This document shows positions 20,811 through 33,200 of a DNA stretch of 64,000 nucleotides, in pieces. Location of the stretch: the NCBI GenBank assembly GCA_032768795.1, contig CP136498.1, positions 682,001 to 746,000 of the forward strand. The letters run 5' to 3'. Both the position numbers and the translations under genes were made by a program. The stretch's first letter is position 1; the number at the start of each line of letters is the position of its first letter. Below the pieces are notes generated by a model that was given only the letters and a program-made list of their open reading frames with translations, made no database searches and was not told the origin of the DNA. This DNA is from Tremella fuciformis (lineage: Eukaryota > Basidiomycota > Tremellomycetes > Tremellales > Tremellaceae).

Positions 20811-23569
20811 TAGACGCAGATGGATTGCAAATGATGTTCTATCGGACTCTAGATGCTCAAAATTGCCCCATCAACACGCCAAGACATTCCAGCGCGGACA
20901 CTCCCCGTCCTCTGATGAGTCTGTCTGCTTCTCTCGTCATGACACCTCACGAGCTACGTAAAGTCAACGCTCACTCGCGAGTGTCCTGCCGGGCCTAAGG
21001 ACGGGGCACCGGGCTTATCGTGCGCGAGCGAGTCGGCAACGCGAGCCGTGTCGAAGTGGTCGGAAGCGAGGGGGGCCAGGCGAGGAGGTCTCGGGTTCAG
21101 CAGAGGGGGGTAGGGGGTGCGGTGGCGTACGGGACAGGCGGCGGAGGACATCGCAATCGGCTTAGGCCTGGGCTGAGCCGCCCTATGCCTGAGTAGCGGC
21201 TCCAGTATGAGCATGGGCAACATTCGATCACTCTGGTCGCGCCGCGATGCTCACCCTCTTCAGTCCACTGCTCCGTTCCAACGCGTGCTGCGTCCACTCG
21301 CGCTGCATGATCGCCAATTTCAAACCGTAGGAGACCCTGCTTCTGCTCCTTCGTTTGCTCCTGCTCGAGCTTCGGTCTCGGTCTCCTCGACGCTGTCGTC
21401 GGCCTCGTCATCGACCACCCGGTGGGTTCATGACTGCTGACGCCAGCTCTTCGCGCTCTTCAAACACGGTGGCGGTGACCATGATCATGCGAATGACGGG
21501 CGGAAGTGGGAAAAACGATGTCGGCTATACGTGCGAGCGCGGTAGGGCACGGCGGTGAAGGTAAGTAGGCAGTATCGTTGCGGAAGGAAGGGCTGTAGAG
21601 GAGGAGAAGAGCGACGCACATTCTGCGCTTCGCAGCGGGTGTTGGTGACGCAAGATGTCGTGGCGCATGCAAAGTACCGGATGCTTGTCAGGGTGCCGCT
21701 GTTCACATCATATCATCTGATCGCTGAGGAAAGTACTGACGTGCACACGTGCGATAACCGCACCTCTGACCTGCCACGGTAGACGCAAAGCATGTCTGGA
21801 CGACAAGAAAGGTCTACCTCGGGCCGCCTGATCGGGTGGAGGAGGAGAGATAGTCTGTTGTGGACTCGGGAGTTCGGAATCTGGTCATTCATTACCCCTG
21901 TTCAATCGGTAAGGCTCCGGCACCCTTCCGGCTCAAGGCGCCCCAGTGCAAGGAGAAATCTAGCCTCCGACTTCCCGACATTGATCTGGAGTCATTGCTG
22001 CTGTTCCCCTCGGCTCTAACTCCCTGATCTTCCCTCAGTCCGATTGGCCGCTCGACCCGAGTCTATCCTGGAGATCAAAACACTGGGACCACAGCACACT
22101 GCACTGTGCCAATTACTAGTCCGCCGGGCGAGGAACATCGGGTAAGAGCAGGAGGACAAGCAATCGACTCTCGACACAACTGCAACGTCTACCGGCCTGG
22201 AAGCTTCCCATTGTAGGATACTCCCATCATCTGGGCTGCTGGAGGGACCATCCGTCGGGGGCAGGAAAAGCTGGTCTGGCAAGAATGTAGCGTGCCTGAA
22301 GTTATCTTTTTCAAAGAAGCCGTTTATATTCTACAATGATCACCAAGGTTTCAGCCCCGAGATGGGCTGGGAGCAGTTGGCAACAAAAGCTATGTTCGGA
22401 GGAAACTGTAAAATAATCCCCGAAAAGATCCATTTTTGTTGGTTCGAGTCCTTTTGGAGGTCGTCTTTTTGCTCTTCGGGCATGGAGCTCCAGTCACGTG
22501 ACACGGAACCCAATGACACGGAATCAGAGGCACGAGGCATCGACCCCCGTGCTACGGAACATGCTCGTTTGTTACTGTACTCGCAGGAGTTGCTTTGAGC
22601 GTTCGCTCAACATGCCCGAGACACTGCTCCAGCCTTGTCAATTGCCTAAGCAGGCTGCCTCCTGTCCGCGATGCTGACCAAACATGTCCAAGCCCCGTTC
22701 AGGGGCAATCCGGTGGTGTCCGACTCCATCGGTTCCTCGTCTCGTGTTTTCCATGTTTGCATGTTCCTATGTTTGTGTGTGAACGTGTGTGACGCCGTCT
22801 CCCTGACCTCGCCAAAGTCGACCGCCGTATCGCTGAACCGAACGGAGCTCTCTCATATGTAAACATTCATGCCCCAGGCTGAAAACAAAGATAATCTCGA
22901 AGGTCACGCATAGATCGAGTCAGTGAGCGAGCGAGGGAGCTGTCGAACTGGAGAGACTACAGGAAGGCAAAAAGACACATAGCCATGGACGGTGGTCCTC
23001 AGTGATCCATTATCCTCATAGTTCAGAGTGCTATGAACATTGGTCATCATTGTTCCACCGAGCCATGGATATGGCCGGCTATCGCAGAGGCTGAGTTCGA
23101 TAGAATCCGTTGTCGCACGTGCTACTTGCTACCGCGTGTCGCAACTCATGTTTGTGTGTACAGCACACACATCAGGGCTGTCGAACACTCGCAGAGGTTG
23201 CTGCCCTTGGCGTGACATACGTGGCAGTGTCGAGCGTGGCGCCGGTCACAATGCAATGCCTCGTTTCCCGTCGAAAGCTGGTGAAGTCGGTGAGCTGACC
23301 GTCCGGTCCCATAGAGCCCTATCCTCCTCTCATGCATCAAAGCTGCCCGGGCTGACCTGTCGACCGAGACCTCGGGATGAGCAAGGGCGTTCAGGGAAAC
23401 TGCGACTAGGGCCGCCGATGATTGTGACCGTACGCGGCGAGCAATCCGCCTCCTGTCTCATCGTCCACCGAGGCCTTTGAGAACGCCACCGTGGGCGCGC
23501 TCTTGGCTATTGCCAAAGCGTCGCCTCGCGTCAGACACGTCTCCTGTTCGAGTATAGGGACTACAGCGA
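20811..23569. other. No supported gene; AT-richer patch near 22.3-22.45 kb
   Basis: Frames overlap on both strands without family matches. The patch at about 22290-22450 differs in base composition from its surroundings and has an open plus-strand frame containing KIIPEKIHFCWFES, which faintly recalls the start of GT32 sugar transferases. The similarity is too short to call. Confidence 0.3.
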
Positions 23570-24396
23570 TTCACAGTCCTCGCCACTTCCTTCATCTTAC
23601 CCCTACGCTTCTTTTGAGCGATCTTGTTCTGAACTTGGGGCAGGAGACCGGTGCGGGGTCTGTACTCCCGCTTGGGCCTTGAGGAGGAGCCACTTTTGTT
23701 CTTGGCAAGCGAGGGCCACTGCGCTACTGCTCGTTCGACGAGGTGGCTTTGCCGCTAATCCATTCCTCCGATGAGGAGGCTCCGACCAGGAAGGGCTCTC
23801 GGAGGGAGACGGAGACGGGGACGGAGATCTCACGGGCTGGGAGTCGCTGTCGCACGGCGATGGCAATGGCGATGGCTTGGGCGAGGGCGAGGGGATAAGG
23901 AGCGTTCCCTCACCGAGGCCAGGCGAGACCTGAGCCGAGTTGTCTTTCCACTGGCGACTTCGGCTTGGGATGATGGCACCGGGGTCGTCTATGTCAACAT
24001 TGACCAAGGTCAGCGGTAAGTGAGCTCAGATCAATGCAAACTGGCGCCTTTAAATACGCGGGCCGACAGTCGATCTTGACGGGCGCTGTCTTCGACCTCG
24101 ATGACCTCCTCTTTCTCATCGACCTCTTCTGCATTGTCGACGTGAGGCGGATATCGGTATCGTAGGCAACCTCTGCGTCATCCACGTCTTCGAAACTGGA
24201 GCCGAGCCAGGTCGGCCGTGTTCATCTAGCTCGGGGAACAAGGGCGAAGATAGCGGTGCAAGTGAGCGAACGCCAGACATACAGTACGTAATGGTCACTC
24301 GCACACTGGCTCGCGCGATGAGAGCGAGCTCATGCCATCCTCAAATCAAGGAGCCCTAACGCTCCACGAGTCGACTGTGAGTTGAGGAGATGTCAT
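23570..24396 (-). pseudogene. bZIP-like gene, degraded (copy B)
   Basis: Starting at the ATG at 24396 the frame reads MTSPQLTVDSWSVRAP and then meets TGA at codon 17, while the following FEDG...C still aligns with exon 1 of copy C. Downstream pieces match the family in order but in shifting frames: SPLFPELDEHGRPGS, then an SFEDVDDAEV block one frame over, a Ser/Pro-rich stretch ending WSEPPHRR (23.6-24.0 kb), and a basic region QVQNKIAQKKRRGKMKEVAR near 23.6 kb. A premature stop plus frameshifts mark it as a pseudogene. It lies head to head with copy C, with about 450 bp between the two starts. Confidence 0.7.
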
Positions 24397-24843
24397 TGCA
24401 GGCCAAGATGTGTGTGTGTGAGGTACTTAGCTCGGAGTCAGAGAGCAGCCGGTGTGAGCAGCAGGGGTGACAATCGCTAGACAGAGACGCAGACGCCACC
24501 CGCCGGGAAGGAGTAAAAGAGACTACAGTGCTCAGTATCGTGATGGGCGGTGACGCTGAAGAATTGAGGCAGTATGTACATGCGGATTCCACCCCGGGTT
24601 CTGGGTGGTACAATATGGTTTTCCCAGTTGGACAGCAAAGGACTGCCAATCTAGAATGATGTAGTAAGAGGATAGTCCTTGGGATGTCATTCTGGGGTGT
24701 GGCGCGATTTTGGTCTTTGCGCACGGAATGAGCGGCATTCTAGTCCTTTTCTCAAGAAAAGCCGCAGCGCCTCCCCTCCGCCCCAACCCATCCGATCCCT
24801 CTCTCTCTCACACATATCTCTAGCACTCTCACCCACCGCTAGA
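24397..24843. other. Divergent intergenic region between copies B and C
   Basis: About 450 bp separate two diverging family members. It contains a TG-repeat near 24408-24420 and CT-rich sequence just upstream of the copy C start. No specific operator could be recognised. Confidence 0.4.
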
Positions 24844-25813
24844 ATGGCATCCCTTCAACTCACAGTTGACCCGTGGAGCATAGTTGGTGTCCCTTGGCTT
24901 GAGGACGGCAAGAGCTTGGGACCGCCCAAATCATTGTGTGAGTCGTATGCAGGTGACGGCCTCGCTGATCTGATCTGCAGCGCCTTCGCCACTCTTTCCC
25001 GAGCTAGACGACACTGGCCAATTGGGGTCCAGTTTCGGGGACATGGTGGACGCTGAAGTCGCCCCGACCGCCACCTCACCCGCCGCCATCGCCACTCTGA
25101 TCGTGGCAGTCGAGACCGTCCCGCTCCAACGAGGAGCGCGGCCTCGCCGTATCACACTGGGTCCCTCGCGACCCGCCAGACCGGGCTCGCCCGCCTGCCC
25201 TCCGACATCACTCCCTCCGGCGTCGCCTGCTGCGACTTCTTCCGATTCCGACGCCTCGTCCTCGTCCAGGACCGAATCGACGGCAGCGAAGAGATCCACA
25301 CCTCCCTCCAAAACGACGATTGACCGTTCCTCCATCAAGAGCAAAAGCGCTCGCACAAGCCCCGCACCGGTCCCCTACGCCAGGATCAGACCAAGGTTGC
25401 GCAAAGAGAGTATAGGGATATAATCAAGGACGAGGCTGCGGCCGTGAGTCTCTCCCCCCCCCCCCCCCCCCCCACTTTCTCTTTCTTCCTCCCTGCGGGT
25501 GGACTCGACTGATGAGGACCAGAACTTGCAGTTTACGCTGGACATGATGAGGACGCTTTGCGCGCTTTGGCGTAGCCAAGGATTGACGTGGATAAGCTAC
25601 ACGGGTTCGCCAACGCTCATATCAAGAAAGAGAAGAGTAAGTAGGCTGTGCCACTTAGCCCCAATGCTGACAGAAGCCATTGACCCACGCGTGGCGGAGC
25701 TGCCCAGGTCGGAGTCGAAGTCCCGATCGGGATGTGTTGTTCACTTTGTAGTCTATGTATCGTTAGACTCTACGGTCTACCTTCTTCGGTTCTCACGAGT
25801 TTCATACGCCTGA
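24844..25813 (+). pseudogene. bZIP-like gene, probably degraded (copy C)
   Basis: Exon 1 (24844-24937, MASLQLTVDPWS...) is joined through a 43-nt GTGAGT...CTGCAG intron (24938-24980) to an exon reading SPSPLFPELDDTGQLGSS, matching copy A. Near 25320-25345 the frame must shift by one to reach the basic region RQDQTKVAQREYRDIIKDEA. A donor at 25444 opens an intron with a C run of about 17-20. The exon IDVDKLHGFANAHIKKEK then joins through a 40-nt GTAAGT...CAGAAG intron to IDPRVAELPRS, and the frame ends at 25813. The single frameshift makes this a likely pseudogene, though a sequencing error is possible. Confidence 0.62.
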
Positions 25814-26467
25814 GCATCTGATGCGCCATCTGTCTGCCTCTTTTGCGATATATAACAAACTGGTCGGCGAAAAGTGGGATCATTGCGTTCTCGCTTGAGT
25901 TTTGTAAGAGATAGGTATACAAGCAGGATGCCCGCCTTTGACATACTCAGCGACGAGCTGTGTCCTAGTTGGGCTTCCGATTTCGAGAACCGAGTGTCAA
26001 GCAAGGGAGATCAAACAAACATAGCCTTAGGTGTTACGGGCGGCAGATCGAAGTGTACTGTTAGTTCAGCCCACACAAGGTGAATCGCCAGGGACCTTTG
26101 TGCTCAATCGTAGCGGGTCAGGACGATCCCGACGCGCTACCTGTCCGAGGCCGCCTCGGTGAACGTCTGGACATGATCTCAGGCGGGCGGAAACATCGCC
26201 TCCTATATACATCCCAAGTCGACGGGAGGGCGTGCACGATCCGCCGACTGGTTTCCAGAGAGGACAATGGCGAGTCAGTGGATGCTCTCCTGTGCCCGAG
26301 AGGCCAAGGTCTCCGTTCAAGCTGCGACCCACTTTCGCATGCGGATCCGGGCCAAGACACAAGTGTTGATCACTCGTCGAGCCCCACATAGCACTGTGCG
26401 GGGAGGGCGTTGTGGGCTTTCGCGCGACACAACGCTCGTATTCGGCGCTTGCGCCGCCGCGGTCGGT
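25814..26467. other. No supported gene
   Basis: Only short overlapping frames are present and no terminal repeats are visible before the solo LTR. Confidence 0.35.
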
Positions 26468-26611
26468 TGTCACGGAGGTGACAGCCACCGTACCCTATAT
26501 GTACCAAAGACCGCGAGTCTAGCTGAGACTCGGGTCATCGTGACCCTTTTATGGTGCAGTGGTTTACTGTGCGTCGCCCTATGCTATTTGGTAGGTATAG
26601 GCCTCGTGACA
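26468..26611 (+). repeat. Solo LTR of the TRIM family
   Basis: The 144-bp segment starts TGTCACGG and ends CGTGACA. It aligns throughout with the 152-bp LTR at 38207-38358, including CCTATATGTACCA, the hairpin CGAGTCT...AGACTCG, TGGTGCAGTGG and GGTAGG. No matching target duplication is seen, so it is an older copy. Confidence 0.7.
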
Positions 26612-28885
26612 AGTTCTTAGAATCTGGGTGAAAGGTATAAAAGCAGCCCCGTCTGGCGCTGAAGACCTTTCACCCAGTTATGGATCAAAAGTCATTGCCT
26701 TGCCTCTCTTCCTAGTCCAGTCATCCCAGTACCCCAGACCACGTCCAGTGCAGCCCTGCGCCATCATTCTGTTACACAGAGAGGCAACACAGCAGACAAG
26801 CCAGAGACTAGTCATTCCAAGTCCAGCCCAGTTGCCACTCACAGTAGTGCGCCCTCCAGTCAAGTCCAGCCTAGCCTAGCCCGTCCAGTCCAGACCACCT
26901 CCAGACCCAGTAGGCACGACAATGGGTGAAGGTGGCACTCAGCCACCCGACCACCCATCACACAAGACCACTCGTTATCCTCACTCAAGACCTCTTCCAC
27001 ACCCCCAGGCAAGCTGCAACAGTGCATAACATAGACAGCAGGAACCTACATGGGTTGCATGTACACATAGGTGTGGAGATGCTTTGGACTGGGGAGTTTT
27101 TGGACGGACTGGCTCAGCCAGCAGCACGGCAGACCCCTATACCCAGCTTGCCAGACTGAACACAGCAATCAATGCATGCATTGCAGTATATGTTCTCTGG
27201 GCAGCCCGAGAGTGCGAGGTCGTGTTCTATTGGAGCCATGGTACGATGGCTCAGCACGCTAGCTTATTCAGCCCTCGGCGTCTTCGGCTCGTTCGCCTAA
27301 TTCCAGTCGACACGCGCCGTCCTCGGCATCCGCCTCTGATGACCTCGCTCCTGCAGCCTTCGTGCTGGCCCCGTTATGGGCCCAATGAGCCCTTGGCCCT
27401 CTGCTGCGCCTCAGACTCCCACCGCCTCCTTTTCTGGCGTGTCTGCCGCGGCCGTCACGTCCGATTGCGCCTTGCGATCTCTTGAGACCGCAGCGCTAGG
27501 CAGAGGGGGACGCGTTGACAGCGTGAAGGGGAGCTTTTCGTTTGAGGAAGGTACAGAGAAAGGATTGCAGCTGTTGTAAGGGGTGACGCAAGGCTCGATC
27601 TCGATGGCGTGGATCAAGGTTGTTGAGATCGTCACGATTCGTGACAAGCTGAATAAGCACGTGGTGTGCGGCCTGCAGCCATCATTACCGGTTGAACGCG
27701 TGCCAGTTGGGCTGAAGATGATGCTGATGCCGGTGCCGATGCCGCTGGCCGCTGGGTCGGGTGGCGGAGCTGAAAAGACATCGAAAAAACCGTGAGCGGA
27801 AATTGTTATGACGTTGGAAAGTGGATACGCCGTCGCGAGGCAAAAGCGCTCGTACCGGATAGCGGCCGGAGGTGGCGTAGAGACAGGGAACTCGACGGAC
27901 TCTTTCTCCCTCCCCAGTTCTGGCTGGCCTGCAGAAACTCAGTTGATGATCGCCTAGCGAATGGAGTGGGACAAAGGGGGTAGTAGAGCGAGATAGGCAG
28001 GGGCCGACTCACTGCACAACCCGACATGGCACAATGTAAGCCTCCGTCCTCGATATCTGCAATGCGCGCCAGCTCTTCTCAGTCGGATCCCTTAGCTGCA
28101 TTACTCTCGTCTTCCTCATCGTCGACATCGTCGTGGGACCGGATCCCTTGCCAGACATCGCCTCGTAGTCCGTGGAGAGGCCAGCTCGCCGCTTGATGTT
28201 GTGCCCTTGATATTGTCGGCTAAAGGAGGAAGGAGCGAGTGCTAGGTCGATCGGTGAGGGTAGGGGGAAGGCTGAGATGGCCCGCGCAACGGAAATAGGT
28301 GGTACGCTCACATGAGCTTGACTCATCTTCGAGCAATCTCGTCGAGGCTAGATCCTCGACGAGGTTGTGCCTCGACGAGGTTCATCCTCGACGAGGCAGA
28401 GAAGCTGCCACCAACGATAACGCCGCTTATAACGCCGACACCCTCGACGACCTTGTAGAATGCCGCCGCCTGTTGCCCTTCTCATCACTCATAGCAAGTG
28501 CTGAGCGGGCAACAGGTAAGTCCGAATGCATCACTCATAGCAAGTGCTGAGCGGGCAACAGGTGACCGGAATCCCATTGCCTCAGAGCTAAGATTCCGTC
28601 GAAGCCCTAGCAGTTTGACTGTTTATGTGGGGGGATCAGGTAAGAAAATTCCGAAGCACTTAGAGATTTGAGGCTGTCTGGCTTGCCTTGCACACCTATT
28701 CTCCTCCCTGCCTCATGCATGCCTACCTTTGGACCCACTGTAAGTCTCCCATTCCCCTACCATGCATGCATAGGCTGATGAGTACAGCTGAGCTTCTTGC
28801 AAGTTGATGCATAATCAACTGCTGACCTGCCTGCAACCTCATTGTGAGTCTTGCTTTCAAGCAATGCATGCATACACTGACGCAG
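26612..28885. other. Unassigned sequence with small repeats, left of the Helitron gene
   Basis: An inverted repeat CTGGGTGAAAGGT...ACCTTTCACCCAG spans about 26623-26677. A CCAG-rich stretch follows at 26.7-26.9 kb. CCTCGACGAGG-type repeats lie at 28340-28401. A 35-bp direct repeat occurs at 28483-28517 and 28529-28563. Several GTAAGT or GTGAGT donors with CTGA-type branch sites (for example 28749 and 28844) suggest 5' exons of the Helitron gene, but no chain could be fixed. Confidence 0.35.
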
Positions 28886-29296
28886 AAAGCCCCAGATATT
28901 GCAGCAATGCACTGCTCTCGAGGCCACCGCTGCTTTGGTCAGCACATTACTCTCAATGGCGATCACTTTCGGAAGGCTTCTTTGGGTCGGATGAGCACCA
29001 AGTTCTTCAAAACATGCTCCTTCTGTCGCGAACAACCACCAGTCCCACTTGCAACACCCCAGTCACGACATGGTCATGCTGAGTGCGTCAAGTGCGGTTT
29101 CACCATTGCCACTCCACGATTTTGTGACAGTCAAGGCCGCCCTCCCGACACATGCCAATCTTGCTTGGAGCAGCACCACTCCCAGCTGGCTCCAAGCACA
29201 CCCACACGCACAACCCGACCACGGCCACTTGCTACCCCAGGCTCACAGCCTACGCCAGGCGCAATGTCACGCTGGGGTCGGATGTACGAGGAGTGA
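28886..29296 (+). CDS. Cys-rich exon candidate upstream of the Helitron gene
   Basis: After a possible 42-nt intron (28844-28885, GTGAGT...CTGACGCAG) an open frame runs to the stop at 29296. It holds two Cys clusters, FKTCSFCREQ and ECVKCGF...CDSQG...TCQSCLEQ. The first closely resembles FKTCSTCRES encoded at about 30120-30170 just before the Helitron protein. Such C-x2-C pairs suggest metal binding. It may be an N-terminal part of the Helitron protein now cut off by the minisatellite, or a separate small gene. No family could be named. Confidence 0.35.
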   Translation, partial: KAPDIAAMHCSRGHRCFGQHITLNGDHFRKASLGRMSTKFFKTCSFCREQPPVPLATPQSRHGHAECVKCGFTIATPRFCDSQGRPPDTCQSCLEQHHSQLAPSTPTRTTRPRPLATPGSQPTPGAMSRWGRMYEE

Positions 29297-29643
29297 CCTT
29301 GAGGGTTGAGGGGGTAGTCTCTGACTTGTCTGAACGAGAGTGACTGAGGGTACTGAGGTTGTTGGGTTTGAACCAACTGTGTGACTTTGTACAAGGAAGT
29401 ACAAGATACATCGCTGAAGAAGAAAAGCAATGTCAAACGAACTACAGGGTTTATATAGTCTACCTAGAGAAAATTACCTATATCACTGATATAGATTTGC
29501 CCGAAATCTCTATCTATTCTCATCATATCTCTCATATTTGCACGCTCTGCTCTGATGCCTTGTGATCTCCTATTCTCCTATATTCTCTTGTATTCTCATG
29601 CTCTAACAATGAGAATATAGGATATTCTCTATGAGACCGGTCC

Positions 29644-29830
29644 AGTTCTCTATGAGGATATGCTAGTTCTCTATGAGATATACTAGTTCTCAGTGAGAGT
29701 ATGCTAGTTCTCTGTGAGAGTATGCTAGTTCTCTGTGAGAGTATGCTAGTTCTCTGTGAGAATATGCTAGTTCTCTGTGAGATATACTAGTTCTCAGCGA
29801 GAGTATGCTAGTTCTCTGTGAGAATATAGC
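29644..29830 (+). repeat. Minisatellite, 20-21-bp unit, nine copies
   Basis: Nine imperfect tandem copies of AGTTCTCTGTGAGAGTATGCT are present, with variants ending ATATACT. The surrounding 29.43-29.64 kb is AT-rich. The array lies between the two Cys-rich modules. Confidence 0.9.
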
Positions 29831-30229
29831 TTTTATTGCGAGTCATGACACGCAAGGAGAGGCCTTCCACGCCCACGCCATGAGGTCACATCACCAACCC
29901 CACGTCCCAACCAGATTCTACCTCCTGTAGAGCTTGGCCGCCCGACACGAACCAGACGTGCGCCTCAACTGCCATACGCCACTCCACCAAGCCCTCCTCA
30001 GGGTCCTGCAAACCAAATCACAGAGCAGCCACCAGCTCCACCACCACGCCTTGATCGCCATGCTGGACAGTCACGCTGCTTCAAGTGCAAGACCTGGAAA
30101 GAACATTCCGAGTTCCTCCAAGCAGGGGCAGCCTCTCGGCGCTTCAAGACTTGCAGCACTTGTCGCGAATCCTCGAGAGCAGCCTATCATCGTCGACAAC
30201 AGTCAACCCAGTCATCCCTCTCAGTTGAC

Positions 30230-33200
30230 ATGCTGGACAATGCCTTCTTCCTGCCCATTCCTGCGACGCCCAATGATCTGGACGACATCTGCCTCTCTGA
30301 AGCTGCCATTCAGTGTATTGGGGACTTCCACTCAGCAATGGCAGCTGAGACAATGGAGACTTGTGGGAACTGCAAGGAGAGGTGGTTTGGACTCAAGGTC
30401 CAAGAGGGCAAATGTACACGATGTCGAGCAAATGGGGAGAAATGGACATCTGCCAACTGTATGGATCCAGGTCAGTGTCCAGGATGGTGTGTGCTTCTCA
30501 GTACTGATCTCACAGGTCCTTCTTTGCAGGAACTGTGTCGTGCAGCTGGTAGAGCAGTCCCTGACTTGCCCTCACAGGTGGAGGAGATGCTCCTCTCTCC
30601 CTACCATGTGCTGCTTCAAACATGGCGCGTTGGTGGTGGGCAAACCAAATATGGAGGCCACACCTGTCTCTATGCCCATGACAGTGGCAGATTCCTCTCT
30701 CGACTTCCCCTCACAGTCACCGACCTTGATGTTCTCATCATCAAGCCAACAAATGCCCAAGCCCCCGCCAATGCTGCCAATACCTCAGAGGACTTTGCAC
30801 GTCGACCAGAGTTTCAAGTTCAACGATCACGCATTCTGGCAAACCTGCGAGCACTACAACACTTCCATCCAGCCTTTCGGAACGTCGAAATCAACTGGGA
30901 AGCACTCAATTCCCTTCCTGAAAATGGTTCTGTCTTCCATCAGCTGCGATCTGTCAACTTGGAGGAGGTGCAGCTCAGTGCACCTGAGCCTGACTCAGGG
31001 CCAGTTGCACAGGAGTCAGCAGAGGAGACCAGCTTGCCAGAGTTGGCTATACCCAACCTTGGAGAAGGCAACAACATTGCAGAGGAAATCCGAGAAGCAC
31101 TGGGACAGGTGGTGGAGGGAGGCCCACAAGCACCACTGCTCCTCACTGGACCTGTGCTGCACTCCACCCCCATCAATGAGCACGACGTCAGCAACCCATT
31201 TCTCACCAAGGCCTTCCCCTTCCTCTTCCCCACTGGCCAGGGGGATTTGCATCAACAACGGCCTACCACAATACGTGATTCAGACTACTTCCGTCACCTG
31301 CTCTATTATCAGGATGGAAGATTTGCAAAACACCCGCGATTCCGGTGAGTTTATCTCTCAGAAGGAAGCCAAGCTGACTGTCAGCTATTATGCCTTCAAT
31401 TGCATCATGAGATGGCGAGCAAAACGGCTCTCTGGCTTCTATGTCAGCCGGAACGAAGAGGACCGAGCCCTTTCTGCTGCAGACATTGCTGCCATGGTAT
31501 CCGACCCGGCCAAGCAGCTTGCATCTCGAGTGCGACGATCAGCAGCCACCTTAACCGGAACTCCACCCTACTGGGCACAGCAGAGTCGCAACCTTGCTGC
31601 AATGATTCGTCAAGTGGGCACTCCACATGCCTTCATCACATTCTCAGCCGCGGATCTTCAGTGGCCAGATCTCCACATCCACATGCCGGACCAAGCCCTA
31701 CCAACTATGAGCGAACCTGAGCAACAACGCATCAATGCCAAGAACGTCAATGAGAATCCAGCAATTGCGGCTTGTTGGTTCTATCGGCGATTCGAGCTAT
31801 TCTTTGCCAAGGTCCTCAAACCCCTGCTTGGAATAGAGGACTGGTGGTATCGCTTTGAGTGGCAAAATCGAGGATCCAGCCATGTTCATGGACTGGTTTG
31901 GCTCAAGGGGGCACCATCCCCAGACACCCTTGACATCAACAATCCGGACAGTGTCCAGGAGTTCCTTGACTTCTGGTCCACAAGAGTGTCAACCATCAAT
32001 CCTGGAGAAGACATTCCACCTCATCCAAAGCACCCCTCTGCCCACAGTAGCGACGAAATCACCTTTCGCTTCAAAGATCTGGCACAGATGCTCAACCGTG
32101 TTCAGAGGCACACCAGGTGCACAGCCTATTGTCTTCGCCGCCCAAAAGGATCTCCACCCAACACTCCGCTTGTCTGTCGCTTCAAATTCCCAAAGGAGCT
32201 GGAGACAGAACTTCGACTGGTTGTCAATCCCAACAGAAACAAGCAGCTCATCACACCGCGCAATGACACCCACCTCAACAGTTACAACTCGGTCACTGCA
32301 CTGGGATGGCGAGCCAACTCCGACATCAGTCCATGCACAGATCCCCGTGCAGTCGCTTCCTACATCTCCAAGTATGCTTCAAAATGCGAGAAGCCATCCA
32401 GCAACTTTGGCGAAATAATGCAGGCGATCTCAACCCGCCTGGAGCAAGAAACATCTTCACGGATTGTCTTCCAGAAGATGCTCAGCCGCATTGTGACTGA
32501 GAGTGACTACAGTGCTCAGGAAGTCTGTCATCAGCTCTTTGGTCGGCATATGATGTGCGCATCACGAGAGTTTGGCACACTCTGCATACTGGAAAAGAGA
32601 CAGAGACGCCTGAGGCAGCGGCAGGAAGATGAGGGACTGGACCAAGGTGTGGAGGAGCAAGACTGGCATGATGCCTACTTGGCACGCCAGCCAGAGCATG
32701 AGGGCATCAGCCTGTACGAATGGTTTCAATTCTACCGGAAACAAGGTCGCAACGCCACTCGGAGGAAGCACCCAAAGATCATCATTCTCTGGCCACTGTA
32801 CTACCCATCAGACCCTCAGTCTGAGGATCACCAAAACTGGTGCCGGGCAAAGTTACTACTTCACCATCCTCATCGACACCCTTCAGAGCTCAAGCTTGAT
32901 GGAGAATCCTGGACAGAAGCTTTTTCTCGCTGTACTGAGGACCATCCAGAGGGGCACCAAGACACATTGCCCCAGCAACCCATCCGTCAACAACATGGTG
33001 ACAACGAAAACGACAGTGACTCGGAGTTTTCTGAAGGTGAAGAAGTCAATGACCATGAGCTTGATGACTGGCAAGTCCTGGCTGGGATGGGCCCTCAGTT
33101 TGATGAGGATGGGTGGGATGGGCCACTGCTTGGCGCACGGGATATTGACACTTCCCATGATTGGGAAGCAGTGGGGAGGGAGTGGGGGGCAGATGGCATA

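Noticed and set aside
22360..22470. tRNA-Tyr-like sequence (CTGTAAA loop, GGTTCGAGTCC B-box)
   Set aside because: The A-box region does not fit, and I could not pair an acceptor stem or T-arm with the right spacing.
22300..22598. Sugar-transferase (GT32) fragment
   Set aside because: Only about 14 residues (KIIPEKIHFCWFES) resemble the family start. The DXD motif and the rest of the domain are absent.
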